From: Chloroflexota bacterium
GTDB taxonomy: Bacteria > Chloroflexota > Limnocylindria > Limnocylindrales > CSP1-4
Assembly: GCA_003171035.1 (NCBI GenBank)
Contig: PMXR01000048.1
Coordinates: 1 to 35,447, forward strand
Length of the DNA: 35,447 nt
Direction of reading: 5' to 3'
Shown one piece after another: positions 22,298-31,229 of this stretch. Position numbers and translations under genes: made by a program. Position 1 is the first letter of the stretch; the number at the start of each line of letters is the position of its first letter. The notes beneath the pieces were generated by a model. It searched no databases, had not been told where the DNA came from, and saw only the letters and a program-made list of their open reading frames with translations.

Positions 22298-22968
22298 CAG
22301 CTGGCTCCGGCGGCGGGCGCCACTGCGACCGCTCGTGCCAACGCGACCGCGCGCGCCGCCGCGATGGCGCGGCCGGTCCACGCCAATCGGCGGACCTCAT
22401 CCGGCGCTACTCCGGCCAGTTCGCAGGTTCGGCGCTCCAGTTCGACGGCTCGGAGGCGCACTTCTTCGAAAGTGGCGGCGGTCCAGGTGCCACGGGCACG
22501 GGCCGCTCGCTCGGCCGGCGGGTAGCGGCGTGCCCACGAGGCGAAGCGCTCGACCATCGGTTCGAGATGCTGCCCGGCGCGCTTGTCCGAGTAGGACACG
22601 ATCAATGCTTCCGGCGTGGCCGTGGCCAACCATGGCTCGAACCACGCGGCATCCGCCAGGCGGGTTACTGGATGGCCCACGATCGCCGGACCCAACTCGG
22701 GGTAACCCCGGCGAGCCAGCCACTCGGCCGAGCCGTCGGCGTGGGCGAGCCCTTCGACCTCGGGCTTGACCAGCGCCACTTTGTCGACGTCATGCAGCAG
22801 CGCCGCCGCTTCGACGAGGTGGCGATCGAGCGATCGACCGGCGGCCACGGCCCGCCACGCCAGCCAGGCCGCGACTTCGGCAACGGCTCGCGAGTGGCAG
22901 AGGTGCCACGGCTGTGGCTCGAGTGACAGCAGCAATGCCGCGCTCTCGCGACGGCTGGGAATAGACAT
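22297..22968 (-). CDS. HD-domain hydrolase
   Basis: The 223-residue protein starts at MSIPSRRES and carries an HD domain: an early His in WHLCHSRAVAEVAAWLAW, the HD pair in AALLHDVDKVAL, GHPVTRLAD and the C-terminal Asp in LIVSYSDKRAGQHLEPM. Such enzymes are metal-dependent phosphohydrolases on nucleotides or similar compounds. A Leu/Val/Ala-rich tail follows. The ATG is preceded at 7 nt by TACGCT, so it may have its own leaderless transcript starting inside the comEC frame. The 3' end is coupled to holA. Confidence 0.85.
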   Translation of the reverse strand: MSIPSRRESAALLLSLEPQPWHLCHSRAVAEVAAWLAWRAVAAGRSLDRHLVEAAALLHDVDKVALVKPEVEGLAHADGSAEWLARRGYPELGPAIVGHPVTRLADAAWFEPWLATATPEALIVSYSDKRAGQHLEPMVERFASWARRYPPAERAARARGTWTAATFEEVRLRAVELERRTCELAGVAPDEVRRLAWTGRAIAAARAVALARAVAVAPAAGAS

Positions 22969-25564
22969 CGGTGGAAGCGTACAGGAGGGCGAACGATGGA
23001 ACCGCGGCGGCGGGCAGAGGCTCTTCGCGCCGGGTCGCGCCGCCCAAAGCGACGCCCGAACCCGCGCCCGAACCGGCGCCCGAACCGGCCGCACCTCCGG
23101 AGCCGGCGCGCGAGGCAACGACCGTGACGTCGGCGCCGTCCAGGGTGGTCTCGACCGTGCCGTTCTGGTCCGTCCGGAACACCTTCGATGCGTGGGCCCG
23201 GAGCCGCGCCATCGTTGCCCCGTTCGGATGGCCGTAGGTGTTGTCCGCGCCAACAGACACCACCGCGATACTCGGGCGCAGGGTCGCGAGCAGGACATCC
23301 GAGGAAGCGGTGGCGCTGCCGTGGTGAGCCACCTTGAGCATGTCCAGCGTCGGCAGGCCGCGGCTGAGCAGTATCGGGTCCACGTCGTCCTCGACGTCCC
23401 CGGTCAGCAAGAACTTGCGACCCTCGAATTCGCCCAGGAACACGATCGATGCGTCGTTGGTCTTGCGATTGTCCGTGGCGGTCGGGTCCAGGTAGGCCGG
23501 GCGCGTGCTGCCGTCGTCCGGCCAGAGGACTCGCAGCGTGGCGTCGTCGAGTTCCAGCGTCTCGCCGGTGGCGAGTCGTTCCGCGGGAATGCCGCGCGCC
23601 GCGAGCGCCGACTTCCAGGCCCTGTAGGCGGCCGTGTTCGCCGACCAGCCGGATTCGAAGGCGCGCCCGACTCTGTAGCGCTGAACCACGGCCACGAGCC
23701 CGGCCACATGGTCGTCGTGAGGATGGGTCAGGACGATCGCGTCCAGCCTGCGGTCCCACGTCGGTATGTAGCGGTCGAGATCGGTCATCAAGACGTTCGG
23801 ATCCGGGCCGCCGTCGATGAGGATTCGCCCGCCACGGTCGCCTTCGAGGAGTATCGAGTCGCCCTGCCCGACGTCGAGCACGATCACGTGGATGCTGCCG
23901 TCCTGCCTGGCCGCGACCACGTTGCCGGCGAGCACGGCCAGCACTGCGGCGCCCGCCAGAGCCACGCTCGACCACCGCCCGGGGCGCGGCCACTTCCCGG
24001 CGACGGGCGCGGTCCTGGCCCCGGCGACGGGCGCGGTCCTGGCCCCGGCTGCGGGCGTCGCCGTGGAGGCGGACCTGCGGCCGGCTCGATCCTTGCGCCG
24101 CGCCGTCCCGGCCAGTGCCCGATGCATCGCAACCAGGAGCGCCACCGCGATGGCTGCGGCTGCGACGTTGGCCGGAAAGGGAAGAGTCTCGTTCGCGCCG
24201 GGCACCGCCGCGGCCGCCCGCACCACCGCAATCAGTACGGTCAGCGAGATGGCTCCGGGCAATGCCAGCAAGCCGGGCAGTGGCGCAGGGGCGCCGGCCA
24301 CGTCCAGCCAGCCGGCGACGAACGCAAGGGCGCCCGCGGCCATCACCGGCGGGACCAGCGGAACCGCCACGAGGTTGGCCGCCGGAGCAATCAGCGCCAG
24401 TCGCCCGAACGTGAGTAACGCGATCGGGAGCGTCGCGGCCTGGGCCGTCAGCGAGACGCCGAGACTCTCACGCAGCGAGCCCGGCAGCCGTGGCGCACGC
24501 GATCCGAGCCAGGCGGTGAGCGGCGAGGCCCAGGCCACGAGTCCCGCCGTCGCCACGGCCGAAAGCTGGAACCCGACGTCGGCGACCGTGACGGGCTCGA
24601 CCAGAATCAGGATCGCCACCGCCCACGCCAGCCCCACCATCGCTCGCGAGCCGCGGCCGCTCTCCACCGCAACCAGCGCCACTCCGGCCATGACCGCCGC
24701 GCGAAGCACCGATGCGGATGCTCCGGCGAATAGCGTGTAGGCCACGATCGCCAGGATCGTCACGATGGCCCGCGTCCGCCGGCTGACGCGGCCGCGCAGC
24801 AACGCCGCCACCGTCGCGGCCACGATGGCTATGTTCCAGCCGGAAATTGCCACGATATGGCTGACGCCGGCGGTGGTGAAGGATGCCGCAAGGTCGCGGT
24901 CGACCCGGTCACGCAGGCCGATCAGGATGGCCGCTTCGAGACCACCTTCGGGCTCCGGCAGCACCCGCTGTAGCGCGTCGCCGGACGCCTGACGCAGCTC
25001 CTCGAGCCGGCCGGCCGGCGAATCGTCGTGGGCCACGACCGCGAAGTCCGTGGCGCGGCAGCTCGCGTCGATCCCCTGAGCGGCGAGGAACCTGTCGTAG
25101 TCGCCGTCGGTGAGCGCCGACATCTCGCCCGACCACGAAATCGTGTCGCCGGCGATGAGTCGCGGATATACGGGCATCTGGGCCGAGCAGCGCAGAGCCG
25201 GCGTGGCCAACGAGATTGTGGCGATCTGCTGGCCCTTGGAGAGATGAGCGCTCTCGACCCGAGCGACCCACGGACCGGTTCCGGACGCCGGCGACGTAGC
25301 CTCGGGCGGACCGCCGCTACTCACGGCCAGGCCGATGGCGAGTCGCGCCGCCACGAGCGATGCCCCAAGCGTGGCGATCACCAGAGCCGCGGCGAGGTTC
25401 CGCCGGCCGCCGCTGCGGGCAAGGCAGGCAGCCACGCCGAGGGCGAGTGCCACTGCCGAAGCCGCCAACACAGCCACGGCCGAGTCGGCGGCGATGGGCG
25501 CGTATGACACGGTTCCGGCGCCGAAGATCACACCGATGGCGAGCCAGCCCGGCCGTGGCAGCAT
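22790..25564 (-). CDS. comEC: ComEC/Rec2-type DNA-uptake channel with metallo-beta-lactamase domain
   Basis: The 924-residue protein has N-terminal membrane helices, a DUF4131 region (about 80-190), a Competence core (VSHIVAISGWNIAIVAATVAALL and following helices, about 230-510) and a C-terminal MBL domain (HVIVLDVGQGDSILLEG; THPHDDHVAG near residue 610; AHHGSATASS; VGADNTYGHPN). ComEC conducts single-stranded DNA across the membrane during transformation. A 24-bp tandem repeat codes for GARTAPVA twice in the linker. The last 105 or so residues after VVASRAG are low-complexity (GSGAGSGAGSG...) and the frame overlaps the HD gene by 179 bp. It starts 7 bp after the comEA stop. Confidence 0.9.
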   Translation of the reverse strand: MLPRPGWLAIGVIFGAGTVSYAPIAADSAVAVLAASAVALALGVAACLARSGGRRNLAAALVIATLGASLVAARLAIGLAVSSGGPPEATSPASGTGPWVARVESAHLSKGQQIATISLATPALRCSAQMPVYPRLIAGDTISWSGEMSALTDGDYDRFLAAQGIDASCRATDFAVVAHDDSPAGRLEELRQASGDALQRVLPEPEGGLEAAILIGLRDRVDRDLAASFTTAGVSHIVAISGWNIAIVAATVAALLRGRVSRRTRAIVTILAIVAYTLFAGASASVLRAAVMAGVALVAVESGRGSRAMVGLAWAVAILILVEPVTVADVGFQLSAVATAGLVAWASPLTAWLGSRAPRLPGSLRESLGVSLTAQAATLPIALLTFGRLALIAPAANLVAVPLVPPVMAAGALAFVAGWLDVAGAPAPLPGLLALPGAISLTVLIAVVRAAAAVPGANETLPFPANVAAAAIAVALLVAMHRALAGTARRKDRAGRRSASTATPAAGARTAPVAGARTAPVAGKWPRPGRWSSVALAGAAVLAVLAGNVVAARQDGSIHVIVLDVGQGDSILLEGDRGGRILIDGGPDPNVLMTDLDRYIPTWDRRLDAIVLTHPHDDHVAGLVAVVQRYRVGRAFESGWSANTAAYRAWKSALAARGIPAERLATGETLELDDATLRVLWPDDGSTRPAYLDPTATDNRKTNDASIVFLGEFEGRKFLLTGDVEDDVDPILLSRGLPTLDMLKVAHHGSATASSDVLLATLRPSIAVVSVGADNTYGHPNGATMARLRAHASKVFRTDQNGTVETTLDGADVTVVASRAGSGGAAGSGAGSGAGSGVALGGATRREEPLPAAAVPSFALLYASTDVYSQPSRERGIAAVTRATAVAPLPLASRCRSRGLAGVAGRGRRSIARSPPRRSGGAAA
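22976..22981 (-). promoter_or_regulatory. -10 element of the HD gene inside the comEC frame
   Basis: Minus-strand TACGCT, then TCCACCG and ATG 22968. No ribosome-binding site is present. Confidence 0.4.
24001..24048. repeat. 24-bp perfect tandem repeat (2 copies) within comEC
   Basis: CGACGGGCGCGGTCCTGGCC plus CCGG is repeated exactly at 24001-24024 and 24025-24048. It is in frame and codes for an 8-residue repeat in the linker before the MBL domain, so copy changes would not break the gene. Confidence 0.9.
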
Positions 25565-25571
25565 CGGCCGC

Positions 25572-26234
25572 TCAGACCACGACCTGGTCGCGGAACTTGG
25601 CCAGCGTGGTCGCAGAGATGAGCTTGCGCGACACGAGATCGTCGACGGAGGCGAAGACCATCTGCTCGCGCGAGGCGATTATCTTGGCCGCGGTCGCCGG
25701 GCCGATGCCGGGCAGCGAATCCAGCTGAGCGGACGTGGCTGTGTTGAGATTCAGCGGCCCGGGCGCATTCGTGGCCGCGGTACCGCCGGACCCGGTCGCG
25801 GCTTCGCCACGTCTCGGGACCACGATCGACTGGGCATCCTGCAGCTTGGCGGCCAGGTTGAGCGCGGTTTCGGCGGCACGCGGATCCACGTCCGGCGAGT
25901 AGCCGCCGGCCGCCCTTATGGCATCGCCGACTCGTGACCCGGCCGGCAGCGAGTACACGCCCGGCCTCGCCACCGCCCCCGCGACCTGGACCACGACCAT
26001 CGCAACCGACGGCGAGGCTCGGGTCGCGGCAGAACCGGTCGCGCCCGACACCACCTGGACCTGCCCGCCCGGCTGGAGCTGGCTGTATGCGACTACCGCC
26101 AGCGATCCAACCAGCAGCACGACGACCACAAGCACCGGCAGCAACGCCGTCTGCGTCCTCGCGCCCGGCGGGGCCGTCCCGGCGGGGTCCTCGACCGTCG
26201 TCTCGAGCGCCCGCCAGGGCGCGCTCATGCCCAT
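25572..26234 (-). CDS. comEA: ComEA-type DNA-binding competence protein
   Basis: The 220-residue protein has a short cytoplasmic N-terminus, one membrane segment (about 30-52, LLPVLVVVVLLVGSLAVVAYS), an SLBB domain (VVVQVAGAVARPGVYSLPAGSRVGDAIRAAGG) and a C-terminal helix-hairpin-helix pair (PLNLNTATSAQLDSLPGIGPATAAKIIASRE) that binds double-stranded DNA outside the membrane. GGAG lies about 8 nt before ATG 26234; ATG 26228 is an alternative. It leads a comEA-comEC-HD-holA run. Confidence 0.93.
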   Translation of the reverse strand: MGMSAPWRALETTVEDPAGTAPPGARTQTALLPVLVVVVLLVGSLAVVAYSQLQPGGQVQVVSGATGSAATRASPSVAMVVVQVAGAVARPGVYSLPAGSRVGDAIRAAGGYSPDVDPRAAETALNLAAKLQDAQSIVVPRRGEAATGSGGTAATNAPGPLNLNTATSAQLDSLPGIGPATAAKIIASREQMVFASVDDLVSRKLISATTLAKFRDQVVV

Positions 26235-26314
26235 CCCTCACTCCGATTAGGTTCCGCGGCGGACATCGCGCGAACCCTATCGAGTGCGGCTCACCTGCGG
26301 CTTATTTGGCGGTA

Positions 26315-26393
26315 GCGCGGCAGGGGGCCGGCACCGAAGAGAGGCGACTCTGTAAAGCGTCGCCGAACGAAGGATGTCGGCCCCCTGCCGCGC
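26315..26393 (-). repeat. structured repeat element, copy 2 (two-stem hairpin)
   Basis: GCGCGGCAGGGGGCC (26315-26329) pairs perfectly with GGCCCCCTGCCGCGC (26379-26393), extended with one G-T to 19 bp. Inside, ACCGAAGAGA, GGCGACTCTG, GCGTCGCC and GAACGAAGG match copy 1 at 17867-17973 almost base for base, but the outer stem is unrelated and the apical stem is missing. In minus orientation it begins 3 nt after the stop of the gene at 26397. Confidence 0.8.
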
Positions 26394-26396
26394 GTC

Positions 26397-27764
26397 CTAC
26401 GGAGCCCGGGCGACGATCTCCTTGAGATAGGCGTCGATCTCCGCCACGGAACGAAGAGCGCGCTCGAAGTAGTCGTTGACCGCCTTCATGGCCGCGGTCT
26501 GGACATCGGTCATGTCTTCGGTTCGATCGGCTTCGGCGCCGTGCTTTTGAACCGAGTTGCGGAGCTTCAGCAGGTGGCCGACCATCTCGGCCTCGGCGGG
26601 CCCGTCGAGCGCCTGGATCGCCGACATGATCAACTTGTCGACCTGCTCGGTCATCGTTTCGGAGTCGAAGTCGTCGCCGGATGCCGCGGCGTCGTTGAGG
26701 GTCTGGATGATCGCGGCGACCTGATAGAGCGCGGTGATCGGCTCGTCGAACAACTCGCGGATGAATGCCGCCTCGACGTAGTGGCCGTTCATGCGGAAGA
26801 CGTTGTACAGGCGCCGCGCTACCTTGCCGTAGCTCGGATGCTCGACCGTGTACTTCCACACTTCGTGCTCCAGCGCCTCGACGTAGTCGTCGACCGTGTC
26901 GGCCGACAGCTCCTTGACGAGCTTGGAGAAGATAGGGATCGACCCGGCGTCGAGGTAGACCTCCTGGAAGTAAGGATCCAGGAAACCGTCGAGCGGGACG
27001 ATCTTGCCGTCGGGCGCTTCCCACGTGGCGTCGAGGACGTTGCTGGCGTTGGCCAGCTTGCCGCGCGACGAGTCGGCGATGACCCAGTCGATCTTGCACC
27101 AGCCGGGATCGCGAGTCGCGTCGGCCCAGGTGTAGACGGCCTTCGAGCCGTCGAGCAGCTCGACCTCCATCTGGCCGGCTTTGACCTCGTCGGGCGTCCA
27201 CGACATCGGCGACTTCACGCCGACCGGCTTGCCGGCCTTCTTGGCCTCGACCGGGTGCTGGCCGAACTTGACCTCCCACAACCGATGGCCCGGCCCGCTG
27301 GCGGTGGCGAGCGCCTTCTCGCGGATCATGTCGGCGAGGATCGCGCAGGCTTCCTCGCGAGTGTCCGCCTTGATGTTGATGCGCTCGAAGAAGTCGCAGT
27401 CGGCCGGGAACGTGTTGATCTTGCTCTGGGCGGCCGAACCGGAGATCGAGAGAGCGGTCAGGACGTTGGGTGGGCGGTCGTCGAAGCCGACGATCTTGCC
27501 CATCTCGCGGAAGCGGGCCAGATCTGCCGGGGCGAAGTCGAGCATCGAAACGCGGTGGCCGTAGACGCCGGTGTTGACGTCGACCAGCAAGTCGCCGCCG
27601 GCCTCCTCGTTGGCCATCGCCTGGACCCACTCGCGGGCCTCTTTCTCGTCGAGTTCAACGCCCAGGCGTTGGGCGGACTCGACGATCTTCGCGATCGCGG
27701 CGTCGTAGTCCGCGGTCTTCGACACGGTGGCAGCCCCGGCTGCAACGGCCTTGCCCGGCTCCAT
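26397..27764 (-). CDS. uncharacterised protein with a polymerase-beta-type nucleotidyltransferase signature
   Basis: The 455-residue protein starts at ATG 27764 with AGGAGG about 8 nt upstream. I do not recognise a named family. Residues 107-125 read ISGSAAQSKINTFPADCDF, which fits hG[GS]x(9-13)Dh[DE]h: G109-S110, then D122 and D124. A third acidic strand, CKIDWVIA, with D226, could complete a metal triad. The N-terminal 90 residues are helical. The C-terminal half (after about 290) is helical and charged, with EVWKYTVEHPSYGKVARRLYNVFRMNGHYVEAAFIREL. No membrane segment. A structured repeat follows the stop directly. It could transfer nucleotides to a small molecule, RNA or protein; activity unproven. 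Confidence 0.75.
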   Translation of the reverse strand: MEPGKAVAAGAATVSKTADYDAAIAKIVESAQRLGVELDEKEAREWVQAMANEEAGGDLLVDVNTGVYGHRVSMLDFAPADLARFREMGKIVGFDDRPPNVLTALSISGSAAQSKINTFPADCDFFERINIKADTREEACAILADMIREKALATASGPGHRLWEVKFGQHPVEAKKAGKPVGVKSPMSWTPDEVKAGQMEVELLDGSKAVYTWADATRDPGWCKIDWVIADSSRGKLANASNVLDATWEAPDGKIVPLDGFLDPYFQEVYLDAGSIPIFSKLVKELSADTVDDYVEALEHEVWKYTVEHPSYGKVARRLYNVFRMNGHYVEAAFIRELFDEPITALYQVAAIIQTLNDAAASGDDFDSETMTEQVDKLIMSAIQALDGPAEAEMVGHLLKLRNSVQKHGAEADRTEDMTDVQTAAMKAVNDYFERALRSVAEIDAYLKEIVARAP

Positions 27765-27826
27765 GACGGCCTCCTCCTGCGCGTGCCCCGTCCCGGGGAG
27801 TGGCGCGATTGTACGGCCGGGGGAGC

Positions 27827-30385
27827 CTACCGGACGACGATGTTGACCAGCCTGCCGCCGGCGTGGATCACCTTGAGCGGCGTCTTGCCGTCCAGGGCGG
27901 CTACGACCTTGGGCCGCGCCAGGACGAGCTTCTCCAGATCCGCTTCGGAGATTCCCACCGCGACCTGGACTTTGTCACGGAGCTTGCCGTTGACCTGGAC
28001 CGGGACCTCGCGTTCGTTCTCGGTGGCGGCGGCTTCGTCGACCGCCGGCCACGCGGTGGCGTGGATGGATGACGCGGTCTCGCCGCGGGCCGCGGCCAGC
28101 CGCGACCACAGCTCGTCGGTGATGTGCGGTGCGGCCGGCGCGAGCATCAGCAGGATCAGCCGGATCGCCTCGTCCCAGGCGGGAGTGCCGGCGATCTCTG
28201 TGCCGCGGTAGCGCTGGAGCAGGTTCGACAGCTCCATCAAATGCGCGACCATCGTGTTGAAGCGCTTCTCCGAGTATTCCTCGGTGACCGTGCGCAGGGT
28301 CCGATGGACCGCGGCGCGCAGAGCTTCCTGGGCCGCGGCCGCGTCCTGCCCGGCGGGCAACGTGCCGGATTCCGGATCGCCGGCGTCCACGCCGTGCGGA
28401 TCCAGGGCGGAGTACCAGACTCTATTGAGGAAGCGGGCGATACCGCCGATGCCGGTTGGGCTCCACGGCCCGCCCTGATCCCACGGGCCCATGAACATCA
28501 GGAAGAGCCGGACCGTGTCGGCGCCGTAACGCGCGACCAGCTCGTCCGGATCCTGGACGTTGCCGCGGCTCTTGCTCATCCGCTCGCCGTCGGCGCCCAG
28601 GATCTGGCCCTGGTTGAAGAGCCGCTTGAACGGCTCGCGCTCGTGGACCAGACCGCAATCGGCCATCGCCTTGGTGAAGAAGCGGGCGTAAAGCAGATGC
28701 ATGACGGCGTGCTCGGCGCCGCCGGTGTACTGGTCGACCGGGCACCAGCGCGCCTCGATCGAGCGGTCGACCGGCAGGTTCTTGTCGGCGGGCGACAGGT
28801 AGCGGAACCAGTACCAGCTCGAGTCGATGAAGGTGTCCATCGTGTCGGTTTCGCGCTGGGCCGGCCCGCCGCACTGTGGGCAGGTGGTGTTCATGAATGC
28901 CGCGTCCGATTTGAGCGGGCTGTTGCCGCTGCCGGCGTAGTCGACGGTCTCAGGCAGCCGCACCGGCAGCTGGTCGTCGGGGACCGGCACCATGCCGTCC
29001 TTGTCGCAGTAGACCACCGGGATCGGCGTGCCCCAGTAACGCTGCCGGCTCATCAGCCAGTCGCGCAGCCTGTAGTTGATGGCAGCCTTGCCGCGGCCTT
29101 CCTTCTCGAGCATCGCCACGATGTCGGCGAAGCCCTGCTTGGCCGGCTTGCCCGAATGCGGCCCCGAGTTGACCATCCGGTCCGTCGCGCCGTGGGCGAT
29201 GTACGCCTGCGTGAGTGGCGCCGCCACTTCCGCGTCCGAGACTTCTGAGCCGGCGATGACGCGCCGGATCGGCAGCCCGAACTTCTGGGCGAAGGCGAAG
29301 TCGCGCTCGTCGTGGGCAGGCACGGCCATGATGGCGCCCGTGCCGTAGCCGGCCAGAACGTAGTCGGCGATCCAGATCGGGATCCGCTCGCCGTTGATGG
29401 GATTGACCGCGTACGAGCCGGTGAAGACGCCGGTCTTCTCACGCTCGGTCGACATCCGTTCGATTTCGGTCTCGCGGCTGGCGGCGGCGACATAGGCCGC
29501 GATTTCGGTCGCCTGGGATGGGTGCGTCAGCTTCGGCACCAGGGCGTGTTCGGGCGACATGACCATGAAGGTCGCGCCGTACAGCGTGTCGGGCCGAGTG
29601 GTGAAGACGCGAAGTTGGTCTCCTCCGGGCTGGGCATCGTCCGCGGCGGTCGTGAAGTCGACCTCGGCGCCCTCGGATCGGCCGATCCAGTTGGTCTGCA
29701 TCAGCTTGATCGGCTCGGGCCATTCGAGCCCGGTGAAGTCGAGCAGTTCGTCGGCGTACTTGGTGGTGCGCAGATACCACTGCTCGAGCTCTCGCTTCTC
29801 GACGCGCGCCCCGCAACGCCAGCAGTGCCGATCGGTGCCTTCGACCTGCTCGCGGGCGAGCGTGCCGTCGTTCGGGCACCAGTCGACCGGTGACTTCGCT
29901 CGATAGGCCAGCCCGGCTTCGAGGAAGCGCAGGAAAATCCACTGGTTCCAGCGGTAGTACTCGGGCTCGCAGGTTACGACCTCGGCGTTCCAGTCCCAAC
30001 CCGCGCCCATCGAGCGCAGCTGGCGGCGCATGGTGTCGATGTTCTTCAAGGTCCACGTGTGCGGATGGACCTTGTTCTTGATCGCGGCGTTCTCGGCGGG
30101 GAGGCCAAAGGCGTCGAAGCCGATCGGCATGAAGACGTTCTCGCCCCTCATCCGGTGGAAGCGGCCCAGAGCGTCGGTCGGGGTTTTCACATACCAGTGG
30201 CCGATGTGCAGATCCCCCGACGGGTAGTCGTACATCGTCAGCAGGTAGTACTTGGGCCGCGAGTCGTCGGCGAGGTTCGTGTCGTAGAGCCCAAGCTCCG
30301 CCCAGCGCTGCTGCCAGAGCGGCTCGATCGCCGCGGGCTCGTAGCGGTCGATACGGGCGTGCTCTGGGCGCTCTGGTTCCGACAC
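27827..30385 (-). CDS. leuS: leucyl-tRNA synthetase
   Basis: The 852-residue class I synthetase starts at GTG 30385 ([21 protein letters not shown]), with GAGAGG just upstream. Visible are [18 protein letters not shown] with the HIGH motif at residues 60-63, a zinc-type [19 protein letters not shown] segment, the CP1 editing domain ([18 protein letters not shown] and [10 protein letters not shown]), a second CPQCGG pair, [10 protein letters not shown] (near 602) and a C-terminal domain ending VRLVNIVVR-like. It charges tRNA-Leu and edits mischarged products. A TetR gene lies 98 bp upstream on the same strand. Confidence 0.96.
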   Translation of the reverse strand: MSEPERPEHARIDRYEPAAIEPLWQQRWAELGLYDTNLADDSRPKYYLLTMYDYPSGDLHIGHWYVKTPTDALGRFHRMRGENVFMPIGFDAFGLPAENAAIKNKVHPHTWTLKNIDTMRRQLRSMGAGWDWNAEVVTCEPEYYRWNQWIFLRFLEAGLAYRAKSPVDWCPNDGTLAREQVEGTDRHCWRCGARVEKRELEQWYLRTTKYADELLDFTGLEWPEPIKLMQTNWIGRSEGAEVDFTTAADDAQPGGDQLRVFTTRPDTLYGATFMVMSPEHALVPKLTHPSQATEIAAYVAAASRETEIERMSTEREKTGVFTGSYAVNPINGERIPIWIADYVLAGYGTGAIMAVPAHDERDFAFAQKFGLPIRRVIAGSEVSDAEVAAPLTQAYIAHGATDRMVNSGPHSGKPAKQGFADIVAMLEKEGRGKAAINYRLRDWLMSRQRYWGTPIPVVYCDKDGMVPVPDDQLPVRLPETVDYAGSGNSPLKSDAAFMNTTCPQCGGPAQRETDTMDTFIDSSWYWFRYLSPADKNLPVDRSIEARWCPVDQYTGGAEHAVMHLLYARFFTKAMADCGLVHEREPFKRLFNQGQILGADGERMSKSRGNVQDPDELVARYGADTVRLFLMFMGPWDQGGPWSPTGIGGIARFLNRVWYSALDPHGVDAGDPESGTLPAGQDAAAAQEALRAAVHRTLRTVTEEYSEKRFNTMVAHLMELSNLLQRYRGTEIAGTPAWDEAIRLILLMLAPAAPHITDELWSRLAAARGETASSIHATAWPAVDEAAATENEREVPVQVNGKLRDKVQVAVGISEADLEKLVLARPKVVAALDGKTPLKVIHAGGRLVNIVVR

Positions 30386-30483
30386 TTTGGCCTCTCAATC
30401 GTTCGTGGGCGGTCCGGGCCAGCGATGCCTCCCGGGGCTCGAAGAAGGTCAGTTTAGCGGAGCGCCGCCACGTGCCGAAACGG

Positions 30484-31182
30484 CTACCGCCGCGCAACCT
30501 TCGGGGACGCAAGCGCCGGCGCGCGCTGGGTGGTTCCGCCTGGTGCATCAGGACGGGCGGCAAACCCGCGCATCACGCTGTCAACCAGCCGCTCCGCGAA
30601 ATCGTCGTCCAGCACGCCACCGAAAACGAGGCGGAAGTAGACCGGCCCGACGAGAAGTTCCGTGGCGACGGAGGCGTCCGTGTCGGGGCGCAGGTCGCCG
30701 CGCGCGATGCCACGGGCGATCATCTGCTGCACCTCGGTGCGCCGGGCCGCGACGACGGTGGCTCGGAACGGATCGCCGAGCGCGGGATTGCCCGCGATCT
30801 GCGACATGAGGGCCCGAATGACGGGCCCGAACTCAGTTTCGGTGATCGCCTTGAGCGGATTCAGCACCGCCGCGAGCATCTCTTCGCGCGTGTTGCCGGT
30901 ATCGGCGATCGTCAGATGGGGTGTGGCAAGGTCCACTATCAGTGCCTGCGCCAGAGCCTCCTTCGATCGCCAGCGGCGATAGAGAGTGGCTTTTCCGACG
31001 CCCGCTCGAACGGCGATGTGCTCGAGCCGGAGGCGCGTGTATCCGTCCTGGATGAGCAACTCGCGAGCGGCATCGAGGATGGCGCGATGCAGCTTGTCGC
31101 TTCGCGGCCGACCCCTGTGAACGGTGGCGCCCAGGGTTGCGGGCGAGTTGCGAGACGGAGCGTCTTGATTAATTCCCAGCAC
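30484..31182 (-). CDS. TetR/AcrR-family transcriptional regulator
   Basis: The predicted 232-residue protein has a TetR N-terminal HTH: RAILDAARELLIQDGYTRLRLEHIAVRAGVGKATLYRRWRSKEAL. The C-terminal ligand domain (FGPVIRALMSQIAGNPALG...VYFRLVFGGVLDDDFAERLVDSVMRG) matches the TetR_C group that dimerises by two helices. The start is uncertain: GTG 31182 is chosen as the first in-frame start near the intergenic region, but the first 30 residues may be non-coding. It is divergent from the small gene at 31230, with an operator-like inverted repeat between, so it probably represses that gene. Confidence 0.88.
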   Translation of the reverse strand: MLGINQDAPSRNSPATLGATVHRGRPRSDKLHRAILDAARELLIQDGYTRLRLEHIAVRAGVGKATLYRRWRSKEALAQALIVDLATPHLTIADTGNTREEMLAAVLNPLKAITETEFGPVIRALMSQIAGNPALGDPFRATVVAARRTEVQQMIARGIARGDLRPDTDASVATELLVGPVYFRLVFGGVLDDDFAERLVDSVMRGFAARPDAPGGTTQRAPALASPKVARR

Positions 31183-31193
31183 TACTGTAGGAT
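31165..31193 (+). promoter_or_regulatory. promoter of the 31230 gene
   Basis: TTGATT (31165-31170) and TAGGAT (31188-31193) are spaced 17 bp, an almost standard housekeeping promoter. The predicted start near 31200 lies inside the inverted repeat. Confidence 0.7.
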
Positions 31194-31209
31194 ACGGAAC
31201 GGATCGTAT
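31192..31209. promoter_or_regulatory. TetR operator candidate
   Basis: ATACG-gaacggat-CGTAT is a perfect 5-bp inverted repeat with an 8-bp centre (18 bp), covering the predicted transcription start of the 31230 gene. Size and position fit a TetR-dimer site. Confidence 0.5.
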
Positions 31210-31229
31210 AGAAGCAAGGAGATCTTGCA

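Noticed and set aside
24001-24048. 24-bp tandem repeats as a CRISPR-like array
   Set aside because: There are only two adjacent copies without spacers, in frame within comEC.
22766-24418. 550-residue plus-strand ORF opposite comEC
   Set aside because: Antisense shadow of comEC; no motif, unnatural Arg/Gly/His content.
26541-28211. 556-residue plus-strand ORF opposite the nucleotidyltransferase-like gene and leuS
   Set aside because: It is the antisense of two well-supported genes and crosses their boundary; the Asp/Val/Arg-rich text reflects the complement of codon bias.
29439-30563. 374-residue minus-strand ORF in leuS
   Set aside because: Out-of-frame shadow of leuS.
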